Of a stretch of 20,993 nt of DNA, positions 8,117 through 15,732 are shown piece after piece. Under the pieces are notes generated by a model. It was not told the DNA's origin and made no database searches. It saw only the letters and a list, made by a program, of their open reading frames with translations. The position numbers were made by a program, and so were the translations under genes. The stretch is from assembly GCA_028064945.1 (NCBI GenBank), contig JAPTWQ010000054.1, positions 12,885 through 33,877 of the forward strand. The letters are read 5' to 3'. How positions within the stretch are numbered: the stretch's first letter is position 1; each line of letters starts with the position of its first letter. This DNA comes from Nitrospiraceae bacterium. GTDB taxonomy: Bacteria > Nitrospirota_A > Leptospirillia > Leptospirillales > Leptospirillaceae.

Positions 8117-9416
8117 GTGTCTCTCCTTCTCCGCTGAAAACAACGCGGCCATCCACAATCGTCCGCAGAACCCTGCCTGTCAGACGCATTCCAGTAAATG
8201 GGCTGTTTCTGCTTTTGGAATAATATCCAGATCGACCAGCCTCCCATTCCTCCGAAAGATCGAGAAGAACAAAATCCGCCAATCCCCCCGGAACGAGACT
8301 GCCGTGCGGCAGGTTAAACAGAGCCGCCGGCCGGAAGGATAGTCGATAAATCAGCTCCGCGAGTGTCAGGTGACCCTCCCGAACCAGCGCAAGGGACAGC
8401 GGAAAGGCTGTTTCGAGGCCGATGATTCCGAATGGAGCCCTGTCGAACTCCTGCTCCTTTTCATGCGGAGCATGGGGGGCATGATCTGTGGCGATCACAT
8501 CGATCGTCCCGTCCTTCAAACCTTCAATCACGGCAAGACGGTCCATTTCCCGCCGGAGTGGGGGATTCATCTTGGCATGGGTACCGTGACAGCGAACGGC
8601 CTCGTCCGTGAGGGAAAAATAATGCGGGCAGGTTTCAGCCGTCACCGAGAGATTCCGCCGCTTGGCTTCCCGCACCATCCGGATTCCGCCAGCCGTCGAA
8701 AGGTGTGCGACATGAAGGCGTCCTCCTGAAATCTCGAGAACGGAGAGATCGCGGGCCACGCAAACCTCTTCGGATGCGTTGGGAATGCCCGCCAGTCCAA
8801 GATCCGCCGAAACGGACCCTTCATTCATGACTCCCCGTCCGGAAAGCTCCGGATCTTCGCAGTGGTCGATGACGGGACGGTCGAAAAGTCGGGAATACTC
8901 GAGAGCGCGACGAAGAATCCGGGAGGTCGACACCGGCTTCCCGTCATCCGAGAATGCAATGCAGCCGGCCTCTGAGAGGCGGCCCATCTCCGTCAGCTGC
9001 TCACCTCCCAGCCCGCGCGTCACGGCTCCGATCGGATAGACCCTCGCCAGTCCGACATCCAGGGCCCGCTCGCGGATGGCCCGCGTCACCTCGGAATTGT
9101 CATTGACCGGATCGGTGTTGGCCATCACGCAGACTGTGGTAAAGCCTCCCGCCACCGCCGCTTTTGATCCTGTTTCGATGGTCTCCTTATACTCGTACCC
9201 AGGTTCCCTGAAATGAGCATGGAGATCGACGAATCCGGGGCAGAGAAGCCCACCGTCCCCGTCGAGTTCCGGGATGGCTCCTGATGGTCTGATGTCTCCA
9301 AGGGACTCCACCCTTCCCTGACGAATCAGAACATTCCCGAACCCCGACACTCCTTCCGAAGGATCAAAATAACGGACATTTTTCAAAAATAAACTTCCCG
9401 GTTCATGACCCCTCAC
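8109..9416 (-). CDS. pyrC: Dihydroorotase (type I)
   Basis: Dihydroorotase interconverts carbamoyl aspartate and dihydroorotate, the third step of pyrimidine synthesis. The 435 residues carry all the signature parts of the zinc amidohydrolase: DLHAHFREPG (H66, H68), MANTDP, HCED (H185), the second zinc His in HVAHLS (H238) and the catalytic Asp D311 in IATDHAPH. Length and motif spacing fit the type I class, which often associates with aspartate transcarbamoylase; an active enzyme is expected because no ligand is missing. GTG 9416 overlaps the pyrB stop as GTGA, so translation is probably coupled. Confidence 0.97.
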   Translation of the reverse strand: MRGHEPGSLFLKNVRYFDPSEGVSGFGNVLIRQGRVESLGDIRPSGAIPELDGDGGLLCPGFVDLHAHFREPGYEYKETIETGSKAAVAGGFTTVCVMANTDPVNDNSEVTRAIRERALDVGLARVYPIGAVTRGLGGEQLTEMGRLSEAGCIAFSDDGKPVSTSRILRRALEYSRLFDRPVIDHCEDPELSGRGVMNEGSVSADLGLAGIPNASEEVCVARDLSVLEISGGRLHVAHLSTAGGIRMVREAKRRNLSVTAETCPHYFSLTDEAVRCHGTHAKMNPPLRREMDRLAVIEGLKDGTIDVIATDHAPHAPHEKEQEFDRAPFGIIGLETAFPLSLALVREGHLTLAELIYRLSFRPAALFNLPHGSLVPGGLADFVLLDLSEEWEAGRSGYYSKSRNSPFTGMRLTGRVLRTIVDGRVVFSGEGETRG

Positions 9417-10411
9417 TCTTTTCCTCCCTTGTCCGGGGTCATCCCCCCGGCCACCACCTCTTCGGATCCCCCACCCATTAAAAGATAGAGGACCGCCATT
9501 CGCACGGAGACTCCGAACTCCACCTGGGACAGAATCGCCGAGGAAGCGGTGAACTCCTCACCTCCGGATATTTCCACTCCTCGATTGACAGGTCCCGGAT
9601 GCATGACAAGCGCTCCGGGAGCCCTCCGTTCAATCAGCGCCGCATTGAGTCCATACAATCGCGCATATTCGGCGACCGAGGGGATAAATCCGCCTGCGGC
9701 TCTTTCGAGTTGCAATCGTAGCGCCATGACCACATCGCATCCTTCAATGCCCTCCTCGAGCCTGTGAAAGATCTCCGCTGGCCAGTCTTCGATCCCGCGA
9801 GGTAGAAGTGTAGGAGGGGCCACCAATCGAACACGGGCGCCCATCCGGGAGAGAGTCGTGATGTTCGAACGGGCGACGCGGCTATGAAGAATGTCACCGA
9901 TAATGGCAATCGTCAGACCCTCTATCCGTCCCTTCTTCTTTCTGATGGTAAAAAGGTCAAGGAGAGCTTGGGTCGGGTGCTGATGACATCCGTCTCCCCC
10001 GTTGATCACATGGCAGCCGACCCGGGTGGAGACGAATGCAGGAGCTCCGGAAGAAGGATGGCGAATCACGACTCCGTCCGCGCCCAGGGCTTCGATGGTC
10101 TGGACAGTGTCGATCAGGCTCTCCCCCTTGGTGACGCTCGATTGAGAGGTTGAGATGTTGATGACATCGGCCGAGAGACGTTTTGCGGCAATTTCAAACG
10201 ATGAGCGGGTTCGTGTGGAGGATTCATAGAAAAGGTTGACGAGTGTTTTCCCACGGAGGACGGGCACCTTTTTGACGGACTGGTGCCCAATTTCCAGGAA
10301 AGATTCCGCAGTATCGAGGATTCCAGTAAGGACTTCCCGGGAGAGATCGGAAACGGAAAGCAGATGCGGACCGAATGCGTGGGTTCCTTGGGAGATGAGC
10401 CTATTGATCAT
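9413..10411 (-). CDS. pyrB: Aspartate carbamoyltransferase catalytic subunit
   Basis: PyrB joins carbamoyl phosphate and aspartate, the committed step of pyrimidine synthesis. The 332-residue product shows the carbamoyl phosphate loop STRTRSSFE (S65-E73), the lysine loop SSVTKGES, GDGCHQHPTQALLD near 139-152 and MHPGPVNRG. Length is slightly above the usual 310, with a Gly/Glu-rich tail. ATG 10411 has GGAG 6 nt before it and overlaps pyrR by 11 nt. No pyrI regulatory-subunit gene is present, consistent with control by PyrR and, as known for the class, possible association with PyrC. Confidence 0.97.
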   Translation of the reverse strand: MINRLISQGTHAFGPHLLSVSDLSREVLTGILDTAESFLEIGHQSVKKVPVLRGKTLVNLFYESSTRTRSSFEIAAKRLSADVINISTSQSSVTKGESLIDTVQTIEALGADGVVIRHPSSGAPAFVSTRVGCHVINGGDGCHQHPTQALLDLFTIRKKKGRIEGLTIAIIGDILHSRVARSNITTLSRMGARVRLVAPPTLLPRGIEDWPAEIFHRLEEGIEGCDVVMALRLQLERAAGGFIPSVAEYARLYGLNAALIERRAPGALVMHPGPVNRGVEISGGEEFTASSAILSQVEFGVSVRMAVLYLLMGGGSEEVVAGGMTPDKGGKE

Positions 10412-11000
10412 GGAATTCTCCGGAGGGAGTCGGACGCGTCAAGTAGACCCCTTCCCTCCCGGGGGTCATCACAACTTCAACTTTTTCGTCCAGGGCCGTC
10501 GGAAGATTCTTTCCGACAAAATCCGCCCGTATGGGAAGTTCCCGATGCCCTCTGTCGACGAGGACAGCCAGCATGATACGCGAAGGGCGTCCGAAGTCGA
10601 TGAGAAAATCCATCGCCGCCCGGACGGTCCGTCCGGTAAAAAGGACATCATCCACCAATAAAATCCTTCGTCCATCGACGGGAACAGGTAGGCGGCTTTG
10701 CTTTAAAAAAGGAACATGCCCCCCACGCCCGGACAGGTCGTCGCGATAAAGCGTCACGTCAACCGCACCGACGGGCGGAGCCACTCCTTCGAAAGAAAAG
10801 ATCAGCTCTCCAAGACGATGGGCCAGAAGGTCGCCCCCTTCAAGAATGCCGACGAGGTAGAGATCCTTCGAGCCCTGATTTCTCTCAAGAATTTCATGGG
10901 CCATGCGCCGGAGAATCCGTTCGATGTGGGGCGGATCGAGAAGAACGCGGACCGAGGAGGGAGAAGGTTCCGGGCTCGCCGGAGGCTCATGCGGAGGCAC
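10401..11000 (-). CDS. pyrR: PyrR: pyr operon RNA-binding attenuator / uracil phosphoribosyltransferase
   Basis: PyrR binds pyr mRNA in response to UMP/UTP and also has uracil phosphoribosyltransferase activity. The 199-residue product contains ITLYRDDL-like VTLYRDDLS, the PRPP-binding loop VDDVLFTGRT (116-125), and the highly conserved block LVDRGHRELPIRADFVGKN. The first 16 residues are Pro/Ser/Glu-rich and not part of the family. The annotated start GTG 11000 has no good Shine-Dalgarno sequence; no other in-frame start keeps the domain whole. It begins the pyrimidine gene run, right behind a leader that folds as a PyrR-binding attenuator, which supports an RNA-binding rather than purely enzymatic role. 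Confidence 0.96.
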   Translation of the reverse strand: MPPHEPPASPEPSPSSVRVLLDPPHIERILRRMAHEILERNQGSKDLYLVGILEGGDLLAHRLGELIFSFEGVAPPVGAVDVTLYRDDLSGRGGHVPFLKQSRLPVPVDGRRILLVDDVLFTGRTVRAAMDFLIDFGRPSRIMLAVLVDRGHRELPIRADFVGKNLPTALDEKVEVVMTPGREGVYLTRPTPSGEFHDQ

Positions 11001-11011
11001 GGAAATCTGAC

Positions 11012-11084
11012 AAAAAAATGGAAATGATGGAAAGTCCCATTTAAAAATCCCCTTTCCAGGCTCGCAGACCCGGATTTAAAGGAG
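11012..11084 (-). promoter_or_regulatory. Candidate PyrR-binding attenuator in the pyrR leader
   Basis: Three mutually exclusive structures can be drawn on the minus strand. (1) 11084-11049: a lower stem CTCCTTT/AAAGGGG, a 5'-side AAAT bulge, an upper stem CCGGGT/GCCTGG and the hexaloop CTGCGA. This fits the CNGNGA loop and purine-rich bulge known for PyrR-binding RNA. (2) An antiterminator pairing TTTAAATCC (11080-11072) with GGATTTTTAAA (11050-11040, two-base bulge), which breaks up structure 1. (3) A terminator, AAATGGGA (11042-11035) with TTCCATTT (11023-11016), running into a seven-T tract ending at 11012. Structures 2 and 3 share the AAA at 11042-11040. The layout is that of Bacillus pyr attenuators. 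No convincing promoter is visible directly upstream. Confidence 0.65.
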
Positions 11085-11117
11085 TTTATTGCCTCACCTT
11101 ATTTTTCGTAGCAAGGA

Positions 11118-11858
11118 TCAAGGCGTTGGAGATGCCCCAGCACTCGCACCTGCGGGAAGCTTAGCACGCGCCTCCTGCTTTTCCTTTAGGCCATTGACGA
11201 GGCCCATCTTTTGAAAAGAAGGCTTCACCAGTTTTGTCATATGGGTCGACCCATCGCCATGGACTTCGGGATAGACACAATAATTGGCCAGGATGGTGGC
11301 TTGGGTATCTTTGAAAAAATTACCGTAAAACGGACCGCCCGTCAAAATCCCCCCCGCTTTCTGGAGGAATCCACGGAACATGTCAATGTTGCGAGGATAG
11401 ATTCTTCCATTGTCGATATCGAAGTTCGGCTTGCCTATCACCAGGCTTTCCTTGTCCTGCTCGACGGTCCACAACCACTCACGAACCCCCTGGAGGTTCG
11501 TAAAGACCGCAGCCTCCCTCGTCCAAGGATGCTGGTTAATTGGCATGAAGTAAGGATAAAGATTCTTAAGGCCGTTCTCCGCCACAAACATCCGGCGGGA
11601 CCAGTCCTTCTTCCAGGCTTCATACTCGGCTACGGAAACATCCTTCCGATTCAGCATTCCATCCATCTCCAGGGCGAGCTGGCGATACTGATCATAGAGT
11701 GCCGTCAGATTGGCCCTTACAGGAGCCACAGGATAGTTTGGCTTTTCATCGACGACCCAGGCCCCGGCCCTTCCGGGATGGAAAAGCGTTATCAGTCCGA
11801 GCGCAAGGAGCAAAGTGTAGAGGAAAAAAACACGAACCTTTTTTTCAGAGGAAAACAC
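11118..11858 (-). CDS. Exported protein of unknown function, 246 aa
   Basis: A secreted or periplasmic protein: basic start (MFSSEKKVRV), hydrophobic core (FFLYTLLLALGLITLF) and a probable signal-peptidase site after GRAGA. The mature part is rich in aromatic residues and charge (NLTALYDQYRQLALEMDG, YPYFMPINQHPWTRE, REWLWTVEQDKE). It ends in an Ala/Pro/Ser-rich low-complexity tail (GASAGASPTP). No domain or catalytic motif is recognised. The start is GTG 11858, 4-5 nt after a run of seven G; a good promoter lies just upstream. It precedes the pyrR leader, so read-through into the pyr genes would have to pass the attenuator. Confidence 0.75.
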   Translation of the reverse strand: MFSSEKKVRVFFLYTLLLALGLITLFHPGRAGAWVVDEKPNYPVAPVRANLTALYDQYRQLALEMDGMLNRKDVSVAEYEAWKKDWSRRMFVAENGLKNLYPYFMPINQHPWTREAAVFTNLQGVREWLWTVEQDKESLVIGKPNFDIDNGRIYPRNIDMFRGFLQKAGGILTGGPFYGNFFKDTQATILANYCVYPEVHGDGSTHMTKLVKPSFQKMGLVNGLKEKQEARAKLPAGASAGASPTP

Positions 11859-11889
11859 AGCACCCCCCCTTTTTTAAGCAGATATCTTT

Positions 11890-11918
11890 ATTTTACCCCA
11901 TCCTCCGGCTTAGTGCAA
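11890..11918 (-). promoter_or_regulatory. Sigma70-type promoter for the 246-aa exported protein gene
   Basis: On the minus strand TTGCAC (-35) and TAAAAT (-10, one mismatch to consensus) are separated by exactly 17 bp. Transcription would start about 25 nt before the GTG start at 11858. Confidence 0.55.
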
Positions 11919-11926
11919 AGTAAAGG

Positions 11927-12421
11927 TCAGAGGTCACGAAAAAAAGGGAGAAGGCGATCATAGGTTTCGCGAAGATCCTCGGGAACGACGCGGGTTTCAT
12001 GAATCGTAGTCAAAAAATTGGTATCGCCCTCCCATCGTGGAAGGATGTGAACATGAAGATGACCGGCAATTCCAGCCCCGGCAGCCTGTCCGACATTTAT
12101 TCCAATGTTATAGCCTCCAGGGTGAAAGGCTTCTCCGATGATCCGTTCGCACTCCCTGAGAAGGCCCATCATCTCGCAGAGAGTTTCAATGGAGTAGTCT
12201 GCCAATGCCGGGCCATGGGCCTTCGGAACGACCATCAGATGTCCGCTCGTATAAGGATATGCGTTCATGACGACATAGCAATGCAACCCGCAGGAGAGTA
12301 CAAGGCGATCCCGTGACACACCATTTTCAGGGATCGTGCAGAGGAGACAGCCGCCTCCGGGAGCCGTTCTGGACTCACCCCTGATATAACGCATACGCCA
12401 TGGCGCAAACAGATGTTCCAA
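11927..12421 (-). CDS. HIT-family (histidine triad) nucleotide hydrolase/phosphorylase-like protein
   Basis: The 164-residue product has the histidine triad HLHVH (H121, H123, H125) followed by ILPRW, plus SGHLMVVPKAH and INVGQAAGAGIAGHLH. These are hallmarks of HIT nucleotide-binding enzymes, acting on dinucleoside polyphosphates or AMP derivatives. A CLLC pair near residue 25 may bind zinc, as in bacterial Ap4A-type HIT proteins. The N-terminus MEHLFAPWRMRYI matches that subgroup. The start is TTG 12421, with AGGAG 7 nt upstream; a longer in-frame reading to 12658 runs through tsaE and adds unrelated sequence. It follows tsaE by 17 nt. Exact substrate is not determined by sequence. Confidence 0.88.
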   Translation of the reverse strand: MEHLFAPWRMRYIRGESRTAPGGGCLLCTIPENGVSRDRLVLSCGLHCYVVMNAYPYTSGHLMVVPKAHGPALADYSIETLCEMMGLLRECERIIGEAFHPGGYNIGINVGQAAGAGIAGHLHVHILPRWEGDTNFLTTIHETRVVPEDLRETYDRLLPFFRDL

Positions 12422-12438
12422 ATCAGATCTCCTTGGAC

Positions 12439-13005
12439 TCAGGCAAGGCGCACCGGCTGTCGCCCAACGGGCAACGGGCCGATCCCGGACGAAGCTGTCA
12501 TTCCCGATAAAAATGAATCGCGCCATCCCGGGGCCTTGTTCCCGCCTTGCGAGGCCCATGAAAAAATGAGACGACGTCCATTGCCGTGAAAAGAAATCGT
12601 GACATGCAGGATCGATGAAAAGGAAGTCCTGATGGAGGTCGAAATCTTTTCCCCCCATTCCACGAGCGTCACCCGGTCCTCCGCACCTTCCAGCAAAGCC
12701 TCCTCGAGCTCCTCGGTGTATCCTGAAACACGGTCCCAGTCGGCGTGAAGAAAGTCGGCCCTTGCCCCATTCTTCCTGCCTTCGTAATTCTGTAGATAGA
12801 GAAAGGTCGGACTAACGATCGTCTCTGATATTCCGAGCCCAAGGGCAAGGCCTTTGGCCAGGGAGGTCTTTCCAGCACCCATAGGGCCTGAAAGCAGAAC
12901 TAGGCTTCCTGGAGGAACGGTTTTGCCGAGGATCCGACCGACCTCCAACGTGGAGAAGGACTCCGGAAGATCCAGCTCGTCCTCGACATTACTCGATAAG
13001 ATCAT
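12439..13005 (-). CDS. tsaE: tRNA threonylcarbamoyladenosine biosynthesis ATPase TsaE
   Basis: TsaE is the ATPase partner of TsaB and TsaD in making the t6A modification of ANN-decoding tRNAs. The P-loop is GPMGAGKTSLAKGL (from residue 40). Further signatures are VSPTFLYLQNY, the acidic HADWDRV and the late VEWGEK. The conserved core ends near residue 145; the remaining 40 residues (GGNKAPGWRDSF onward) are atypical and make the protein longer than the usual 150-160. ATG 13005 overlaps the CBS gene by 17 nt. tsaB and tsaD are not in the window. The start has only a weak ribosome-binding site. Confidence 0.93.
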   Translation of the reverse strand: MILSSNVEDELDLPESFSTLEVGRILGKTVPPGSLVLLSGPMGAGKTSLAKGLALGLGISETIVSPTFLYLQNYEGRKNGARADFLHADWDRVSGYTEELEEALLEGAEDRVTLVEWGEKISTSIRTSFSSILHVTISFHGNGRRLIFSWASQGGNKAPGWRDSFLSGMTASSGIGPLPVGRQPVRLA

Positions 13006-13459
13006 CGCCTGTCACAAGGAGATGAACCAGATCGCCCCGGCCCACGACTCCAACAAGCTTGCCGGCATCGAGCACTGGAAGAATGTCCACCTCCTCTTTC
13101 TCGAATAGGGAAACCGCATCCCGAATCGGAGTGTCGGGGATCACCGTCGGAGCCTTCGAATTGTACAGATCCCCTACTGATGTTGCAGAGATACGTTCCA
13201 TCTCCTTCTTGAGCGAGGAAGGAAGTTCCAGGGGGATCCAGGAATCGAACAGCGTGATGACGGTTGGAATGTGAAGGGGCTTTTCATGACGAATCAGATC
13301 ATGTTCCCCTACCACACCAAGATATCTGTTTTCCTCATCCACCACCGGGACTCCGCCGATATGGCGAGAAATGAGGATCTCAGCCAGATCCCTCAGGGAA
13401 GTTTCCTTTCTTACAGTAAGCACATCAGTGACCATGATTTCCCTGACCAGTTTTGCCAA
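12989..13459 (-). CDS. CBS-domain pair protein
   Basis: A stand-alone Bateman module of 156 residues. CBS1 covers about residues 5-65 (VREIMVTDVLTVRKETSLRD, HIGGVPVVDEENRYLGVV) and CBS2 about 95-155 (APTVIPDTPIRDAVSLFE, VDILPVLDAGKLVGVVGRGD). Such pairs usually bind adenosine nucleotides and act as energy or ligand sensors. No fused effector domain is present. The start is TTG 13459 with AGGAG 6-7 nt upstream. It overlaps tsaE by 17 nt and lies 40 nt after the MFS gene. Its ligand and partner are unknown. Confidence 0.9.
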   Translation of the reverse strand: MAKLVREIMVTDVLTVRKETSLRDLAEILISRHIGGVPVVDEENRYLGVVGEHDLIRHEKPLHIPTVITLFDSWIPLELPSSLKKEMERISATSVGDLYNSKAPTVIPDTPIRDAVSLFEKEEVDILPVLDAGKLVGVVGRGDLVHLLVTGDDLIE

Positions 13460-13499
13460 TGCACGCTCCTGATACCGGTTTCACCCATTAAAGCCAGAT

Positions 13500-14717
13500 T
13501 TACGAGGTTCTAGCATCGTCCGATCCTGGTCGAAAATCAAGAGGCTTCTCTCCTTCTCTTCCGGGGAGAACCAGCCATATGGAGAAAAGGCCGATCAGGA
13601 GCGGTCCCGGAAGAAGGAGGGCCAGCGAGTTCGACAAGCCGAACCGCGAGGCGGCGACTCCGATGACCGTGGCTGAAGGCAAATCTCCGGAAAGATGGGC
13701 AACAAAGAGGACTCCTCCCAGAACCGTTCCCCACATGAGTGGCCGGGACTTTCTCAGCAGGGCAATCAGAACGGGAACATTGGTCCCGAAAAGACCGACG
13801 CTGGCGAGGAGCAAGCCTAAGAAAAGCATAGTTTTCCCAGAGGATGCGAGTACGACTCCTATCCCTGCGAGAGAAAAGATCTGACTTCCCTGTAGAAGAA
13901 GGAAGAGCCCGCGGAAGTTATTCAGAGAAAGACGGTCACAAAGAAGCCCGGACAGAAGAATTCCCACCAGCCCACCCGTGACGAGGGCTATGCCGGTCAA
14001 ACTACTCGCCGCATTCATTGCAAGATGTTTTTCCCGGGTCAGATAGAGCGAAATCCATACGGCCATTCCCCCCAACACAAAAATGTTGGTCGCCTCGACG
14101 ATCACGATGGAAACAAGGGACCGGTCGACACGAAAAAGCGCCAGAAACTCTCGTGGGTGAACAGGCGATGCCCTTTTTTCCGGAAAAGGGAAGGCTATCA
14201 CAAGAAGGATTGCCGCGAGAAGGAATCCAGGCAGGACAGGCAGCATCAGGACATGCCGGAAGGTCGCTGCCGATGCATGGGTTGCTGCCACAAAGCCGGA
14301 AGCCCCCCCAAGGGGCATGGCGGAGAGAAAAACAGCAAGCCTCCAGCCTGACCCGCGGTCGGCACCCATGGACTGGGGACCGACGACGAACAAGGCCGCC
14401 TCCCCAATTCCGGTCAGCAATCTCCCCAGGAAGAGTCCCGCTGTCCCATTCGCCATGGCACATATCCACATGCCGGCAGAAAATACGAGAACACCGCCCG
14501 CCAGAACGCGGCGGGGATGAACACAATCTGAAAGATATCCTGCAAGAGGAGCCGCAACAAGGTAGGACAGGGTAAAGGCGGAACCGAGGGCGCCCACAAG
14601 TGGGTCAGAGAGTCGAAAGGCCGGAGCCAGGATAGGAAAAAGTGCAGAGAAAAGCTGTCGGTCAAGATAGTTAAGAAAGTTTGACAGAAAGAGGACAAAA
14701 GGAACCAACGCCGGCAT
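13500..14717 (-). CDS. Major facilitator superfamily transporter
   Basis: A 405-residue polytopic inner-membrane protein with about 12 hydrophobic spans. The N-terminal half has the Spinster/sugar-phosphate-type opening FLNYLDRQLFSALFPIL and a loop 2-3 region GYLSDCVHPRRVL, which corresponds to the MFS motif A (D and R retained). GRLLTGIGEAALFVVGP fits the transmembrane-4/5 signature. The C-terminal half contains GLLCDRLSLNNFRGLF. The substrate cannot be told from sequence. ATG 14717 has AGGA 8 nt upstream. It sits between a DUF2127 gene and the CBS gene with short gaps, and may share their transcript. Confidence 0.88.
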   Translation of the reverse strand: MPALVPFVLFLSNFLNYLDRQLFSALFPILAPAFRLSDPLVGALGSAFTLSYLVAAPLAGYLSDCVHPRRVLAGGVLVFSAGMWICAMANGTAGLFLGRLLTGIGEAALFVVGPQSMGADRGSGWRLAVFLSAMPLGGASGFVAATHASAATFRHVLMLPVLPGFLLAAILLVIAFPFPEKRASPVHPREFLALFRVDRSLVSIVIVEATNIFVLGGMAVWISLYLTREKHLAMNAASSLTGIALVTGGLVGILLSGLLCDRLSLNNFRGLFLLLQGSQIFSLAGIGVVLASSGKTMLFLGLLLASVGLFGTNVPVLIALLRKSRPLMWGTVLGGVLFVAHLSGDLPSATVIGVAASRFGLSNSLALLLPGPLLIGLFSIWLVLPGREGEKPLDFRPGSDDARTS

Positions 14718-14754
14718 TGTTCACGTCCTTGGGAACATCAACAACCAGATGCGC

Positions 14755-15249
14755 TCAGGCGTCAGCGACAGGCTCCGTTTTTTCATGAACGCCATGAAAA
14801 AGCTGTCGGTTCCGAAGAAGATATATCACGATAAGAATATTCAGAATAAAGGCCCCGAGCCTCCACATTGAAAAATGAGAGTGCATGGCATAGACTTCGA
14901 CTGGAATCAGGGCGGAAATTTCGACAATCGTCATGTATTCCGCCCATCGAAATCGACGATGAAGGCCCCATGCCACCGTGAAGTTCAAAAACCCGTATGC
15001 GATTCCCCCGACCGAAATGATCAGGAGCATATTGGGCCCTATCAGGCCCGACTTGCGAAAAATTTGGCCCGTCCAGGCATTGTCGACATCGATGTTAAAG
15101 TTCTGAGCCCAATGATAGAGAAGGTGATTCAGACGAACTGGACCAAGAGAGAGCCCTCCCAGTCCAATTAAAAACGCAAACATTCCCTTCGCAACGCGCT
15201 CGAGGATGATGTATTTTAGAAAAAGGGGAGATCTTGGCGAGATAATCAT
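14755..15249 (-). CDS. DUF2127-family membrane protein
   Basis: A 164-residue integral membrane protein with about four hydrophobic segments. The opening LKYIILERVAKGMFAFLIGLG and the segment RWAEYMTIVEISALIPVEVYAM resemble the DUF2127 family of uncharacterised bacterial membrane proteins. Its function is unknown. The ATG at 15249 lacks a Shine-Dalgarno sequence; instead an extended -10 element (TGGTACAAT) ends 6 nt before it, suggesting a leaderless transcript. It is divergent from the exported protein gene at 15278, with 28 bp between starts. Confidence 0.78.
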   Translation of the reverse strand: MIISPRSPLFLKYIILERVAKGMFAFLIGLGGLSLGPVRLNHLLYHWAQNFNIDVDNAWTGQIFRKSGLIGPNMLLIISVGGIAYGFLNFTVAWGLHRRFRWAEYMTIVEISALIPVEVYAMHSHFSMWRLGAFILNILIVIYLLRNRQLFHGVHEKTEPVADA

Positions 15250-15255
15250 TGAGCC

Positions 15256-15264
15256 ATTGTACCA
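15256..15264 (-). promoter_or_regulatory. Extended -10 promoter for the DUF2127 gene, apparently leaderless
   Basis: The minus strand reads TGGTACAAT, an extended -10 element (TGn + TACAAT). It is followed by 6 nt (GGCTCA) and then the ATG, which places the expected transcription start on the A of the start codon. No clear -35 is seen, as is common with extended -10 promoters. Confidence 0.5.
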
Positions 15265-15277
15265 GAGAGGAGAAGTG

Positions 15278-15676
15278 ATGAATAGCCGAACGGCCGGCAG
15301 AAAATCTGTCTTTTTTACTCAAGGAATCCTGCCTTATTTTTTTCTTCTCTTTTTTTTATTAATAGGGCACAAGCCGGCCAATGCTACTTCGCAGAATTTT
15401 CGCGTGGTCTATCCTGCCGAAGTTCATTCCGGGGACCCGTTCAAGATCCATGTCATTTTTCAAAACGCTCCGCCTTCCCATGTCTTCTACCTGCTTGAAG
15501 TTGCGGTGGACGGGAATCCGGTTGCCATGGCTGATCTTTCGGAGGAGCGCTCAACGTGGATTACCGCTCCCCCTCAACCCCCCGGCCGGCACCAACTGGC
15601 TGTCATCTGGAGGAACCCGCCCGGAGGGTCGCCTGTGGCAAGCAGGAAAGACCTTGTCATCCTTCCCAAAAAATGA
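15278..15676 (+). CDS. Exported small protein, beta-rich, function unknown
   Basis: A 132-residue protein with a signal peptide: basic MNSRTAGRKSVFF, a Phe/Leu-rich core (YFFLLFFLLIG) and cleavage likely after PANA. The mature part (about 95 residues) alternates hydrophobic and polar residues (FKIHVIFQ, FYLLEVAVDG, HQLAVIWRNPP, RKDLVILPKK). This resembles an immunoglobulin-like beta sandwich. No cysteines are obvious in the mature part and no family is recognised. ATG 15278 has GGAG 5 nt upstream; longer in-frame reading to 15206 overlaps the divergent gene. A lipoprotein gene follows 56 bp downstream. Confidence 0.7.
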   Translation: MNSRTAGRKSVFFTQGILPYFFLLFFLLIGHKPANATSQNFRVVYPAEVHSGDPFKIHVIFQNAPPSHVFYLLEVAVDGNPVAMADLSEERSTWITAPPQPPGRHQLAVIWRNPPGGSPVASRKDLVILPKK

Positions 15677-15732
15677 AGCCGTTTTCTAGGGAAATTTTAT
15701 CGCACCACGACTTTTAAAACGAAAGGATGATC

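Noticed and set aside
11086..11108. Possible promoter TTGCTA-17-CAATAA before pyrR
   Set aside because: The expected transcription start would cut off part of the PyrR-binding stem, and the -10 match is poor.
12422..12658. Longer HIT protein start at 12658
   Set aside because: The extra sequence is tsaE read in another frame; TTG 12421 has AGGAG at the right distance and matches the family N-terminus.
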